Source: Acanthosepion pharaonis
Taxonomy: Eukaryota; Mollusca; Cephalopoda; Sepiida; Sepiidae
Assembly (NCBI GenBank): GCA_903632075.3
Contig: CAHIKZ030002090.1
Span: forward strand, 5,480,001-5,544,000
Length of the DNA: 64,000 nucleotides
Reading direction: 5' to 3'
Position numbers and translations under genes: made by a program. Below the pieces are notes generated by a model. That model did not search any database. It was not told the origin of the DNA and was given only the letters and a program-made list of their open reading frames with translations. This document shows, piece by piece, positions 53,867 through 64,000 of this stretch. Each line of letters begins with the position of its first letter. Position 1 is the stretch's first letter.

Positions 53867-53867
53867 C
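53797..53867. repeat. (CT)n(CTAT)n microsatellite
   Basis: About 36 bp CT followed by about 35 bp CTAT. Confidence 0.95.
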
Positions 53868-55070
53868 TACCCCATTTTTCATTTTCATAATTTTCTTGTT
53901 GCATCTCCTAATATGTTCTCGAATTTTTCTTTACTTACAACTTCTCTTTGCCTTATTTTTCTCCCACTTCCGGTTTTAAACCTCGTCACAATTTGCCCTG
54001 TAGATCGAATCTTTGCTCGCCCGTCTTGCTAACGATCATGCATTATCTTTTTACAGTTGATATGTAGTCTGTTCTTCTTGCTTTCCTTTAGTGCATTTTC
54101 CCGGAGGTTCTACACTTTTCTTTCTGTATCTGTCAGCAGCACAGTATCTTTCGCTAATTCTATGTTATTTAGATTCTACCCACCCATAATAAATATTGGT
54201 AGGACTCTCAAGATCGCCTGGATGCAATGGTTAACTCTGTGGTTAAGTAGTCAACTGGAAAGTGAAAAAGGGAAATATTAAACATGAATAAATTCATTTA
54301 TTTTACTTCACAAGGCGTCACTTTCCTGATCTTTTTTACGTTTTTCTCTTCAGATAATTAAATTTTTCGTCTCGGTTTTCTGTCTATTACTCCTTCACGT
54401 TCTTTTTCTTCATTCTTTCCTTCATTTCATTCATTATTTCCTTCTTTCTTCGTTTTCTCCTCTTTCTTATTCTCCTTACTCTTCGTCTCACTTTTATTTG
54501 TCTTCTCTTTCTTTTTCTTCGCCCTTCTTTTCGTTCTCCATTATTTTCTCCTTCTTCGTTTTTTGCACATACTCACTTTCTTATCATGATAGTTATCACC
54601 CTCTTCTTCTCTTCCTCCTCCTCCTCCTTCTCCTTTTCCATCATCTTTTTCTTCTTGTTTCCTTCTACTTGTCTTTTACAAATTCTCTGTTTTTTTCTAT
54701 TTATTATCTTTTTTTTTCTTTGTCGCCTTCATTTCTTTCTTCCTTTGTTTTTATTTCTCTTCTCCTTCGTCATTCTTTTTTTTTTGTCCTTTTCTCATCC
54801 CAGTTTCTATTTATTCCTTTTCTACCGTTCGTCTCTTTTGTCGTCGTCTTCTCATCATCACTCTCCTCTTCTCTTGTTCTTTCCGATTTTCTTCTCCCCC
54901 TCCCCCCATTGCTCTTCATTCTACTTCTCTACTACAAAGATCTTCCCATTACTTAGTCATCATACAAGGATCTACTCTGTTGCTGTACATTACTCTTTAT
55001 TTCCTTTAATGTTTTCTCTTCTTTATTTCCTTATCTTATTGAGGATCTTTTCCTTTAACCTTCGTTGGCC
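53868..55070. repeat. 1.2-kb pyrimidine-rich region
   Basis: T/C-rich on the plus strand with TTCT, CTCCT and CTTCTT words, interrupted by mixed sequence at 53,980-54,300. The 152- and 162-aa Phe/Ser/Leu-rich frames are compositional artefacts. Confidence 0.85.
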
Positions 55071-55126
55071 CTGATATCTACAGTCTTCAAATAAAGTGTA
55101 TATGCAGTCAGTTTTAATGGCGACGA

Positions 55127-55152
55127 TTGCTGCTGCTGCTGCTGCTGCTGGC
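55127..55152. repeat. (GCT)n trinucleotide repeat
   Basis: About 8 GCT units. Confidence 0.95.
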
Positions 55153-55267
55153 GACAGCGCAATTTCAGTTCTTATCTACTTTAAGTACAACAGAAATAAC
55201 AAAATGAATCCATTTTTATTCTCGTCCGTAATATAAAAGAGAACATTTATTTTCAAAAATACAAGGG

Positions 55268-55268
<1 letters not shown>

Positions 55269-55334
<66 letters not shown>

Positions 55335-55335
55335 A
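55269..55335. repeat. (CT)n microsatellite
   Basis: About 66 bp of CT with one CC interruption. Confidence 0.97.
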
Positions 55336-55464
55336 GATTCATATGAAAATGAAGTATGTAGCAGAAAAGAAAACTGATATTTTTTATTTCTATGTTGTTT
55401 ATTTTTTATTGATTAAGCAGATCTCACAATAAAAAACAAGACGAAAATAAAATTTTCTTTTCTT

Positions 55465-55530
55465 CTCCATATTTAATTTTCTGATGAAGGCTTAAATAAA
55501 AGGCGAAACATGTTAAATTTATAAAAATTT
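55465..55530 (+). ncRNA. Possible hammerhead-like motif of Penelope-like origin
   Basis: CTGATGA (55,481-55,487) and GAAA (55,505-55,508) enclose an imperfect stem (GCTT with AGGC). ACATGT follows, then TTAAATTTATAAA, which pairs partly with ATTTAATTTT before the core (stem I). Stem III has no loop room, so function is doubtful. A Penelope endonuclease relic lies 600 bp downstream. Confidence 0.35.
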
Positions 55531-55589
55531 CCTATTTTTTCCTTATTCATTAATTCTATCGATTTCTAATCAACATTTTATCCATATTC

Positions 55590-55594
<5 letters not shown>

Positions 55595-55626
<32 letters not shown>
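55595..55626. repeat. (TA)n microsatellite
   Basis: TA tract abutting the dispersed repeat at 55,633. Confidence 0.95.
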
Positions 55627-55632
<6 letters not shown>

Positions 55633-55633
<1 letters not shown>

Positions 55634-55800
55634 CCTTGAACCAACATCAGTTCGTAAATGACAATTTTATTGGGAAAACATTGACTTGCATATTAAAATC
55701 TTCTATACCGCACACAAATGCACACACAAAAATCGATCTGTGACAATTACCTGTCCGGCTTCAAGAGTGAAGCCGGTCTTCACCGTAGTCGATCCATATA
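55633..55800 (-). repeat. Dispersed repeat, inverted copy of 3,341-3,412 plus hairpin
   Basis: CTTGAACCAACATCAGTTCG and AATTTTATTGGGAAAACATT are the reverse of the 3.3-kb copy. It extends to a perfect hairpin CCGGCTTC-AAGAGT-GAAGCCGG (55,757-55,778), absent from the shorter copy. Confidence 0.65.
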
Positions 55801-55950
55801 TACATTAATTAACAAAAAATTACCGTCTATTCAAGGATCTGACGATCGATTTTGACGTCGTAAAATTATCAGTAATACCAAATAGCTTATGAAAACCGGG
55901 ATTTTGAAGATTTTGATGGATTTAAAAGATTTAATCATCGCCCTACTTTT

Positions 55951-55954
<4 letters not shown>

Positions 55955-56003
<49 letters not shown>
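55955..56003. repeat. (TA)n microsatellite
   Basis: About 48 bp of TA. Confidence 0.95.
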
Positions 56004-56006
<3 letters not shown>

Positions 56007-56039
56007 ATTAATAAATTTTAGAATATGTGAACAACATCC

Positions 56040-56410
56040 AAATTATCACAAGCACTTCCCAAACCATTATGGATATGATCAGAACTAAAATCACCCATAG
56101 CAATAATAATTCAGAAGCAGGCATATATAAACAAATTGCCAAAACTGTTCCTCACAATACATTGGTGAAACGTGCTGAAATTTAAAAAAAACAAAACGCA
56201 TTTATGAACACAAAAGGGAACTAATACATAACAATTTAACAAACACGAGTCATACATACAAATAAACTGGACCACAATTTTGATCTAAAAAATGCCATAC
56301 TTATCTAAAAGAGAAAGTAATTTACTCAGAAGAAAAACTATTGAGAGTGCTACCATCGAATCCTATCAAAATGTAAATCTAAGCCCTGGTTTTTTCCCAA
56401 TCTCACCATA
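56040..56410 (+). pseudogene. Penelope-like element, C-terminal GIY-YIG endonuclease relic
   Basis: Broken frames give RTKITHSNNNSEAGIYKQIA, where GIY is the first signature of the nuclease, then KRIYEHKRELIHNNLTNTSH, HNFDLKNAILI, and TIESATIESYQNVNLSPGFF. The order matches the GIY-YIG domain at the C-terminus of Penelope-like retroelement proteins (GIYxI...YIGET...R..EHK...N..A.H..xxGH.FD...I..ES..I.). The YIG segment is disrupted near 56,155, and at least two frameshifts and stops follow. Inactive. Confidence 0.82.
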
Positions 56411-57814
56411 ACTGGATGAATTACTACTTTCCCAAGCCAACACACACAACCACAAATATGTTGAAAAACAAAAGAAATCTGTTAAATCCATCATCTCATG
56501 TCTTTGAAGATGTACAGCAAATACGTCCATCTCATATCATAACAATCAAATCATAATCTAAACAATATTCATTAATAAAAAATTATTGACTTTTATTCGC
56601 TCACTTTACTTTTTGCCAGACTTTGAATTATGCTGCTTTGTGTCCTCCACATCCTTTGGCTGACCTTTCAACCAACTGATGAACATTCATGAATGTTATC
56701 AAATTTAAAAGCTTTGATAAATCAATGACATCACCTTTGTATACACGTGCAGCAAAATAAACCTTACGTTGCCTTGATAAAGTCCCTCAGAGGATGAAAA
56801 GCGTCGGCTAAGAATAGTTTTTTTCCCTTTGCCTCTTTTTTTTCATTTTGTCTTCTCTACAGATACAATCTATTTGAGAATATTTAAATCTCTAAGAACA
56901 CGTCATTCATACTTGACTTCAGTTGGACACGAATCATTGGGAATAAAATAATCTTGAATTGTTTTAATTTACTACAGTCTATAGGTTTGTTTCAATTTCA
57001 TACTCTAGAACTCTTAACTTAATTAAATTTTGCTGAAAATGTTAATAAAAATGTTATACAAAGAAAGAATTAATCTGGCTAGCAATTAAAGAAAGTTATT
57101 AATAGGCTGAAAAAATTCCAGCCCCGCTAAGACAAAAAAGATAATACTTTTAATATCATGACTCCGGTGACCATATTTCGAGCTGAACTCTCAAAAAACA
57201 TCTTGGATATCTCAAAAGATTCGGCGAAACAACGAATAAGGAATGAATGACTATTTGATGTCACCACTTGACCCCGCTTATACACGCGATAAACGGGGAA
57301 GGTAACAGGGAGAGATACATTCATATACTAACGTGTAGACATATACACTAACATATTAAAAACACTAGACATTTTGAATTCGAATTACACTACTGTGCGT
57401 TTATGTAGTATAATTAATTGTGCATAATTTAGTTGTATTTTGAAGAAAATTATCTAACAAGCCTGATTTGTCGAATGGCATAAAGAATGGCCATAAAATT
57501 AAGTTTTATAGCTTTTTTTTTTTTTTTTTTTTTTTTGCACAAGTGACAAATTTCTGCAATGAGAATTAGGGATACCTATATTTAAGATGCTATAATTCTT
57601 CTTAGCCTCTCAATTATGCATAGTGTAAGCTTGTTGTCAGAGTGTTTCAGTGAGAGAGCGGCCTTTGAGTCGGTGGGGTGGGTACAGGTAAGAATTAACG
57701 TTGTAAATCATTTTCCCTTTCACAAAAGAGAATCATGATTTTCTGAGTGGCGATACCCCCTACCTGGCGATGGGTCTGATCCAGAGTAACAAAGATGATA
57801 TAGAATCGTCACTG

Positions 57815-57815
<1 letters not shown>
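56411..57815. other. 1.4 kb with no recognised gene; possible Penelope-like 3' region
   Basis: GGATGAAAAGCGTCGGCTAAG (56,794) and the T-rich TTTTGTCTTCTCTACAGATA resemble 48,395-48,460 (GAAACGCGTCGGTTACAG..., TTTTTCTACAGATTAAC). Poly-T lies at 57,511-57,536. The minus-strand frame 57,127-57,324 has no domain. Confidence 0.4.

Positions 57816-57867
<52 letters not shown>
57816..57867. repeat. (TA)n(TG)n microsatellite
   Basis: TA followed by TG. Confidence 0.95.
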
Positions 57868-57869
<2 letters not shown>

Positions 57870-58455
57870 CGTGCGAGCTTCACTCAATGCAAGACTCGAG
57901 AACAATTCAAAGTAGAGACTTGCAAACAACATTATAAGGATGAGTTAGGTGTGCCATACGAATGAAAGAAAAGTCGGTAAGAAATGAGGAGGAGTAAAGA
58001 TGGCGATTTGATACATGATTTGAAGGAATCAGGAGTTAAGGGTTCAGGGAAGCACTCACGTGGAATTCCGTTCCACAAGTGTCAGTTCTTGGGGGAAAAA
58101 AAGTCTGTTTGTCTGAAATGTTCTTCTTACATTTGAAATACAGCGGAAATGATGATGATTCAACGCCGTAGAAGTGGTAAAGTGTGCGCCCTAACTGAAG
58201 TGGTAGAACTAAAGCACAGAACTTATCTGAACATTTACCATAGCAAAAAGCATAAGAGTAGCGTCACCCTTGCAACGCTGCCTCTGTAGAGGGGGGGGGG
58301 ATTGCGGAATTAAATATGTCATCCCCCACAAGACTGCGCCATCAATTTTGAATTCTCAAGGCTGGAAAGTGTGTATTGAGTAACTCAATTGGTGTGGCAG
58401 CAATAATCTATTTTTGGCCTAATCTGACTCGTGGCAGAAGGTGTTAAATAATTCC
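57868..58455 (-). pseudogene. LINE-A C-terminal fragment, minus strand
   Basis: From about 58,455 down to 58,000, minus-strand sequence corresponds to the 46.06-46.62-kb copy: ATTCTCAAGGCTGGAAAGTG and CCCCCACAAGACTGC regions in the same spacing, and the FH...HLNT-type segment near 58,220. A G run (58,290-58,299) breaks it. Heavily diverged. Confidence 0.6.
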
Positions 58456-58802
58456 TGGAGTAATTGAATGAGTCGACAATTTTCCAGTTTATTTCACAAT
58501 TGATTTCACGTAGGAATTAAATGAACTGGGGAACCAAGTGACATTCAAAGTGGTACCGTTCATTGTGACGCGAAAACTCAGTGTCTGAAAAGAGACGATG
58601 AAATGATGTAAGTGTGATTTTTGATTTACTGAAAGTCAAAAGTTATTTCCCACTTGTACTGTTCTAACGTAATTTTCCTTAATTTTTCTTAATACTTTGT
58701 TTAGCTTTTTAGAAGGTAACTTCATAATTCCAATGCGCATTTGGATTTCTGTGTCCAGTTTCCGTCTTTTATTAACATAACCCCCAGCACGTTGCCAGTA
58801 AT
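58456..58802. other. No recognised feature
   Basis: AT-rich linker between LINE and SINE copies. Confidence 0.35.
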
Positions 58803-58980
58803 GGTTAGCGACTCGGACTGAGGAATCGGAGAGCCGAATTTAAATTCCAGCAGAGTTCATTAAATTCACTTACATGCTTGGGAAATGTATGAATCCATTT
58901 CTTCTTCCTCTCCAGGTGAAATATCAGGACAGACTAGGCCCTATAGCTTTGGGTGGCAACCAGTCTAGAAGTAAACTCTG
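58803..58980 (+). mobile_element. SINE family B, head and body
   Basis: ATGGTTAGCGACTCGGACTG, GAGGAATCGGAGAGCCGAAT, a mutated box B (TTTAAATTCC), then CTTGGGAAATGTATGAATCC and GGTGGCAACCAGTCTA. The tail hairpin is absent. Confidence 0.82.
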
Positions 58981-59139
58981 AATTCAAACCACTCGATGTC
59001 TTGTACGTCCTGCCTCTTTAGGCAAAGGTTAGAAGATAACTTCAAAATCAAATCCACCTTTGAAAGGAGGAATGGAGTCACCTCAACTGTAAAAGGAACC
59101 GGCAAGTGATTGCACTATTCTGTCTTGAATGTCCCCTTG

Positions 59140-59340
59140 AACCACAATTGTGAGAGGGAGGGGAGTGGTGACCACAGCGGCGCAACATTCTGTTTAGTTC
59201 ATGTGTAATGTTAGTTTTTAGTCGGACTTGAACCTCGGTCTCTAGTACAGATGCGAGACACGTTAACAAGTGAACAGTATAGATCAGTGTTATAATGAGT
59301 TCGATCGTCGTGCGACACACTCACATTATGTAGCCAAACC
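59140..59340 (-). mobile_element. tRNA-derived SINE head, unclassified
   Basis: Minus strand: box A-like TTGTTAACGTGTCTCGCATC, then TAGAGACCGAGGTTCAAGTC (box B) and CGACTAAAAAC. The minus-strand open frame through it (59,078-59,320) is translation of the SINE. Confidence 0.6.
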
Positions 59341-59609
59341 TATTTTATATCCATAAAAATGTAACTAAATAACAGGCAAAAGAAAGGATGACACCGAAAT
59401 CAGAAGGCCTATTGGAATAACAAAATTTTTCTCCAAAAATCTAAACAAAGAAAAAAATGTTGAACGACTGTGTAAATATCAATCCTCTTATATAACCGTT
59501 AAAGTTGCACAATTTCGTTACAGATTAAGCGGAAACTTGAAGTGACTTCTACAGAAGGATACTCAGAATATCATCGAAGGAGCATGTGAGTAACGAACAA
59601 GTTTTAAGG

Positions 59610-59870
59610 AAAATTAAAACATAAATGATACACTTAGAGTCAGAAAGAGACGGTTGAAATTTTTAGGACATATACCGAGGAAAGAAAGCTTGGAGAATTT
59701 GACACTCACATGATATAATGAAGGCAAGAGGGGCCTAGGGAAATAGTGAGGTACCTAGCTAGGTTGCTAAACATTGTCAAGAGTTAGAAAGGATAGGAAA
59801 TTGTGGGAGCTATGACCGAACACGTCCTGAAGAGATACGGCTCAACGAAGAAGAAACAGAAGAAAAAGAA
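59610..59870 (+). pseudogene. LINE-B C-terminal end
   Basis: Frames give LRVRKRRLKFLGHI-like sequence, NLTLT and a MKARG stretch (59,723-59,737), then CQELERIGNCG and a GCTCAACGAAGAAGAAACAG end. This copy preserves the source sequence resembling the 27-bp minisatellite unit. Confidence 0.75.
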
Positions 59871-60440
59871 TTAAACCAGCCCAACTGTGAAGTCAGTAAT
59901 AAACTTTTAAACAATCTATAAACTCTTCAACAAATTAATTGTCGTACCTGATTGACTGCCACTTTGAAATTATTTTCTCTTTTTTTCAATTCTGATTAAA
60001 ATGAACACGATTTAACAAGGATATTTTAACAGGTCATTTATTCTGATTGCCTTTTTTGTAGATTCCGAGCAGAAAATTGGATGCTTTCTGCTTTCTTGGA
60101 GGGGAAAAATAGCCAAAATAAAACAGCCAAATAAAATTTATGATCGGTGATTGATAAAAAAAAAAAAAAGATTAGTAGAAAAAAAAAGTTCCTTCCGGAA
60201 GAAGAAAAAAAAGCAGTTTAAGATAAACAATTGCACGATTCGATTGTAACAAGTTTCACACAGCAAAAACAAGCTTCAGGCCAGTTTTCGAGGAAGATGT
60301 CTTCGTTCCAATAAGAGGATTTCAACAGTGAATAATGATTTCAAACTCAGATTGCGAGATGCCCTCGGTGAAGTGCGTGGGAAAATTGATCTGTTAAGCA
60401 GCAAATTACCGTTAAATAGAGATTTGATCTAACCTGGGTA
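59871..60440. other. 570 bp with no recognised gene
   Basis: A-rich tracts at 60,156-60,190 and 60,205-60,215; otherwise nothing recognised. Confidence 0.35.

Positions 60441-60519
<79 letters not shown>
60441..60519. repeat. (CA)n(TA)n microsatellite
   Basis: CA followed by about 62 bp of TA. Confidence 0.97.
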
Positions 60520-60521
<2 letters not shown>

Positions 60522-60626
60522 GATGATCAGTCTACTTATAGATATATTACATTCAATCATCAATTTGTTCATTAGGAAGGAAAGTAAATAATTGTAAACA
60601 AAAAATAATAGGTGAAAGCGATAATT

Positions 60627-60719
60627 TTAAATAGATAGCTAGATAGATATAAACATTCTAAGCTAGCTAACTAGCTAGCTAGCTAGCTAGCTAGATAGAT
60701 AGCTAGCTAGCTAGCTAGC

Positions 60720-60759
<40 letters not shown>

Positions 60760-60798
60760 AAACAGGATGAGTAGAGAGGTATATGTGATCAGACTGAA

Positions 60799-60849
<51 letters not shown>

Positions 60850-60850
60850 T
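60627..60850. repeat. (GCTA)n / (TAGA)n tetranucleotide array
   Basis: GCTA units (60,663-60,720) pass into TAGA units (60,721-60,760 and 60,799-60,850) separated by 38 bp of mixed sequence. GCTA repeats are self-complementary and can fold. Confidence 0.95.
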
Positions 60851-61507
60851 GAACAGACAAGGATCGATTGATGAGAGGAAGTTATGAAAGGGCCGGTAAA
60901 CAGCACCCATAGACTTATCTTCACTTTCGAATCGTTCTCCTTATCAACAATGACGTTAATAGACATTTCCACGGTTTCAATGGCTTCCCAATTCTATTTA
61001 CAGAATTTAACGCAGCTGGCGGGGCCTGGCTGGTTACATAAATAGCTATGACGTCATTGCAAGAATCGATCGTACAGACGTCAATGGCGACGGTGGTGAC
61101 AGTAGAGGTAGGAGAAAAGTTGCCGGGAGACACGTATCAGGTAAATTGTAACCAAAGCAATGACCGGCTGCTTTGATGGTGGCTAAAGCAGCTGGTTCGA
61201 ATACTAAATGACTAATACCTCACCTTTCAGTCCTAGCTAACGCCACCACTGCTTCTCCCTCATCATCTTGACCTTGGTTGACCACCGATAGTTTTCAATA
61301 GGGATAATCGCTCAATCGTAGAGCTAATAAACAGAGTTAGGCCGATCGATCGGTCAGCCATCAGCCAGTCAATATTAATCAAAGATCAACGAAACATGTT
61401 GAGCTTTCCATTAGCTTAAATTGTTAGTTTTTACTCTGCGGTACAATGCAAATTATTGTTGAATAAGATTACCGCGGTATGGTACAGTGACATAGCTAAC
61501 TCGTAAG
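60851..61507. other. 650 bp with no recognised gene
   Basis: Minus-strand frame 60,921-61,133 has no recognised domain. Locally GC-richer around 61,010-61,120. Confidence 0.35.
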
Positions 61508-62225
61508 GACATGCCGTTAGTATAACGGTTATTGTCACAAAAGTGGAATCGAAAGTCCGAGTTCAAATTCTGGCTAAGTCTGTTTCATTCACTTTCGCAT
61601 AAATGCCGTTGGGAAACATATGGACCCATCTCTTCTCTCTCCTACCCAGAAATGGCTTAAATCAGTGTTTATCAACCTTTTTAAACAACGGCACACTTAA
61701 GAGCAAATTAAAATATCACGGGGCACACCTCGAAAAAAATTTTTAATTTTATAAAATAAAACCATATTTTTAAAAGGAATACACGTACAAATATCAACTT
61801 AAAAAGTAAGCGTTCCGTGCGATCCTCTCAAGGGCGCCGCTAAATAACATCAAAATTAACACACGAGAAAGATTACGCTAAACAAAGAAGAAGTGAGGGT
61901 CTCTTTATAAGACATTCAACCATTTAACTTTATTTAACTATTTGTGTAGCTTTAGTGTGAAACTTATAACTGGTGTTTTTCTTCTTCTTTTTTTTTTGAG
62001 ATTTCTTCGATGTTTGGTTGAATGTCCGATAAGCAGAAACTTATTTCTTCAGTTCAGCGTAATCCTTCTTAATAGTGTACCGCGGCACGGCGGTTAAGAA
62101 TCACTGGGTTAAATTATAAGGTAGGCTATACTCTATAGCTCTGGGTGGGAGCTAGTCTATGAGAAAGACAATTTTGGATTTAAAACTGTGGAGAAGGCAA
62201 CGAGTAACCATTCCACCATGAAATT
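61508..62225 (+). mobile_element. SINE family B-like, split by a hAT-type MITE
   Basis: Left part: GCCGTTAGTATAACGGTTAT head, CCGAGTTCAAATTCTGGC (box B), CGTTGGGAAACATATGGACC and CTACCCAGAAATGGC. Right part from 62,107: AGGTAGGCTATACTCTATAG and TCTGGGTGGGAGCTAGTCTA. The two halves are contiguous in the 11.9-kb consensus order. Confidence 0.78.
61663..62106. mobile_element. hAT-type MITE, 444 bp, with 8-bp target duplication
   Basis: Left end CAGTGTTTATCAACCTTTTT, right end (minus) CAGTGATTCTTAACCGCCGT. Flanks GCTTAAAT (61,655-61,662) and GGTTAAAT (62,107-62,114) match at 7 of 8 bases. CAGTG termini with 8-bp duplication are typical of hAT elements; CGGCACAC motifs are shared by many animal hAT MITEs. 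No transposase. Confidence 0.85.
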
Positions 62226-62510
62226 CTCCCAAAATTTAAAAAAACAAGAAAACTTTCTGAAAATATATTAATATGTATTTATATTTAAATTTATTAAACT
62301 CTAGATATACACATATATAAATAAAAATAAATTAATAATTTTCTGATTGTTTTTCTTTCATCTTCGTCACATCAATCTAGGCGGATTTACTGCACTAGCG
62401 TTAAAATTTGTTATATATATATATTTGTGAAAAAACAAAAATAATATGAAAGAAAAACTACTAAAAAATTCATCTAAAAAACTTAGATAAATTAAGCATA
62501 AATAGAGGCG
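62226..62510. other. AT-rich, no recognised feature
   Basis: Short TA run at 62,411-62,422. Confidence 0.3.
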
Positions 62511-62620
62511 CGACAGAATGTGGTAATGGTTAATGTGCTAGTTTGATTGAACCTTACTATGGAGTTGTGAGTTCGATCCTCATGACAATTCTGTGAAAAG
62601 CAATACTTACTTACAACCTG
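62511..62620 (+). mobile_element. tRNA-derived SINE head, family A-related
   Basis: GTGGTAATGGTTAATGTGCT (box A) and GTGAGTTCGATCCTCATGAC (box B) are well preserved. The body downstream is not recognised. Confidence 0.6.
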
Positions 62621-62928
62621 AATGAACAGTGCATTAAGAAAAATCGAATTCGCTACACCAACTCACTAAACACGACAGGACAATGTGTTCACCTCCGAGA
62701 AAATATAACTTTTATTATTGTTATATTTGCCATGATACTAATTGCCAACTGATGTTCCATGACACACAAGCGTTGAGAACCTATCTAAATTCGATTGTCT
62801 AATTTTATCTGAGCTCGAACGCCGATCGCTAGCATCAGTGATAAACTGGTCATCCTCTAAGCAAGCTACTTCTCAATATGTCGGAAATGTGAAACAAGAA
62901 AGATTGTTATTACAGTTTTTACGGAGAA

Positions 62929-63269
62929 GTGCCTTTTAGTCTGCCTAGAAAATTAACATTCGAAAAATTATTTCTATCTCAGCTTCTAAGGAGATCAAAC
63001 TACATAGAAAAATTAAATATAAGCAAGGCCATCTCCCTACATCCATTTGCAAATATATTTGTATTTGTTGACAGTAATACTAACCATGTCAGGTGGTTTA
63101 AACACTCTGTCACTGACCCCGCTGGAATACAAACCCTTTTCTCAATCTCTCATGCAAGTGGTGGACTTCCCATTCGTTTCCTCAGTAACCCTAACGGACA
63201 CGCACTCTTCTAGATCTTTTTAACCTCTATCCCGGACTCATGTCTGTTGCAGTTTTTTGCGTATATGTA
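62929..63269 (+). pseudogene. LINE-A endonuclease domain, C-terminal part
   Basis: Reads NISKAISLHPFANIFVFVDS and NTNHVRW, matching the APE-type endonuclease motif with a GDFNAHH-type core, here VDSNTNH. It continues TDPAGIQTLFSISHASGG, LPIRFLSNPNGHALFLDLF in one frame plus a shift. The expected catalytic Asp of GDFN is kept as D but Gly and Phe are replaced. A solo LTR at 63,270 interrupts it. Confidence 0.8.
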
Positions 63270-63570
63270 TGTAACTAGTGAGTTAGCCCAAATGACTTGA
63301 CTCACTTTATAGTCCGCCAATAGAAGGTTAACCAATCAGAAGACGTAGAACATTCAATCCGTCGTGTATAAAGACGGCCATTTTGTTTACTCTACCCGAA
63401 TGTCCAGTCCAGCTTGTCAGGCGAAGAGAAACAGAAGAACGAACTATGTTCTGCTACTTTTTACCAAAATATCCACTGCTAACCTGAACAACGCTTTCCT
63501 ACTGTCTTCGAAATACTCACTGCTAACCTCTGGATTCTATACTCGAAGACGACCGTCATCATGAACAACA
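63270..63570 (+). mobile_element. Solo LTR, 301 bp, inside the LINE-A copy
   Basis: Begins TGTAACTAGTGAG and ends CATGAACAACA. TATA-like GTGTATAAAGACGG lies at 63,364-63,377. Flanks ATGTA (63,265-63,269) and ATGTC (63,571-63,575) match at 4 of 5. Removing it restores continuity of LINE-A sequence. Confidence 0.65.
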
Positions 63571-64000
63571 ATGTCGTGCTTTGCAGATCTGCCCTCATGT
63601 CAACTCTGATCATGTGGCAGTGTCTGTAAACATCTCTTTCCACTCTCCTACCAACCAAGAACCTCCTACCAACGAGCGGATTGGGACTCGTTCCGTGACT
63701 TCCTTCGTAACGTCCCTTGGAACGTAGTTTTTAATCATCCTGTTCATAAATCCGTGACTGAGGTCTCCTCCTCCCGGGTGAAAGCCGGTATCGATGCTTT
63801 TATTCCAGCAACAAAATACCAAGTTAAACCACATTCATCTCTTTGGTTCTTACCTACATGCTCGGCCATTATAGCCTACAGGAATCACTTCTTCCGTCTG
63901 TAACAGAGCGACACGTCTGATTGCAACTGACGCCTATTTGTCTCTGCTCGTAACGAGTGCAAGCGTGTTCTCAAAGAACCGAAGTTACTTCTTGCTGATA
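63571..64000 (+). pseudogene. LINE-A endonuclease-to-RT linker, continues past window
   Basis: Frames give SDHVAVSVNISF-like sequence near 63,610 (the SDH motif that closes APE endonucleases), RADWDSFRDFLRNVPWNVVF, EVSSSRVKAGIDAFIPATKY and NECKRVLKEPKLLLA. Frameshifts and a TAA at 63,902 disrupt it. RT would follow beyond 64,000. Minus-strand frame at 63,610 is a shadow. Confidence 0.82.

Noticed and set aside
53518..53979. 153-aa frame with Cys-Val repeats
   Set aside because: Translation of GT, TA and CT microsatellites.
54498..55074. 152- and 162-aa Phe/Ser/Leu-rich frames
   Set aside because: Same compositional artefact in the second pyrimidine tract.
63364..63564. 66-aa frame as a small gene
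   Set aside because: It lies within a segment with LTR-like ends and target duplication; no domain.

Overview
This is repeat-dense, AT-rich nuclear DNA of an animal. The mix points to a coleoid cephalopod, most likely an octopus: tRNA-derived SINEs of several families, Penelope-like elements, Tc1/mariner elements, long (TA)n, (CA)n and (CT)n microsatellites, and no dense gene content. The organism call is inference from repeat style; no species-diagnostic gene is present. I found no intact host protein gene, no convincing functional tRNA or rRNA gene and no bacterial-type feature. Nearly every open frame longer than 60 codons is low-complexity translation or a piece of a dead transposon.

Layout. 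0-9 kb: two MITE-like inverted repeats, a 1.23-kb Tc1-like element with TA target duplication (2104-3331), a 1.45-kb DNA transposon with ~112-bp inverted termini (6121-7572), and a chain of hairpin elements separated by (TA)n. 9-25 kb: SINEs (families here called A, B and C) and 3'-truncated copies of two non-LTR retrotransposon lineages (LINE-A and LINE-B), a degenerate 34-bp satellite, and a 1.3-kb pyrimidine tract. 25.6-26.8 kb: a cluster of Penelope-type hairpins carrying hammerhead-ribozyme-like cores, framed by (TA)n and a 93-bp (GT)n. 28-37 kb: a decayed coding relic of unknown identity, a solo LTR with perfect 5-bp target duplication, more LINE pieces, and a Tc3-like element inserted inside a LINE-B copy. 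37.6-40.4 kb: two mariner relics, then a LINE-B copy whose middle is replaced by a 27-bp minisatellite. 41-49 kb: more SINEs and hairpins, a composite element with ~225-bp direct terminal repeats (43581-44940), and a further ribozyme-like copy. 49.5-53.2 kb: a degenerate ~38-bp satellite split by two SINE-B copies, a Helitron, a solo LTR and a GC-richer SINE. 53.5-64 kb: pyrimidine tracts, a Penelope GIY-YIG endonuclease relic, SINEs, a hAT-type MITE inside a SINE, and a LINE-A endonuclease-to-RT linker region split by a solo LTR.

How the pieces relate. Nothing here works as a gene network; the biology is that of parasitic elements. LINEs plausibly mobilised the SINEs. Dead transposases sit near MITEs. 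Penelope-like elements probably explain the hairpins with conserved CTGANGA...GAAAC cores. The most interesting items are those hairpins, the minisatellite born inside a LINE, the layered satellite, and the direct-repeat composite element. All calls come from reading the sequence by eye; alignments and covariance searches named in the findings would be needed to confirm them.
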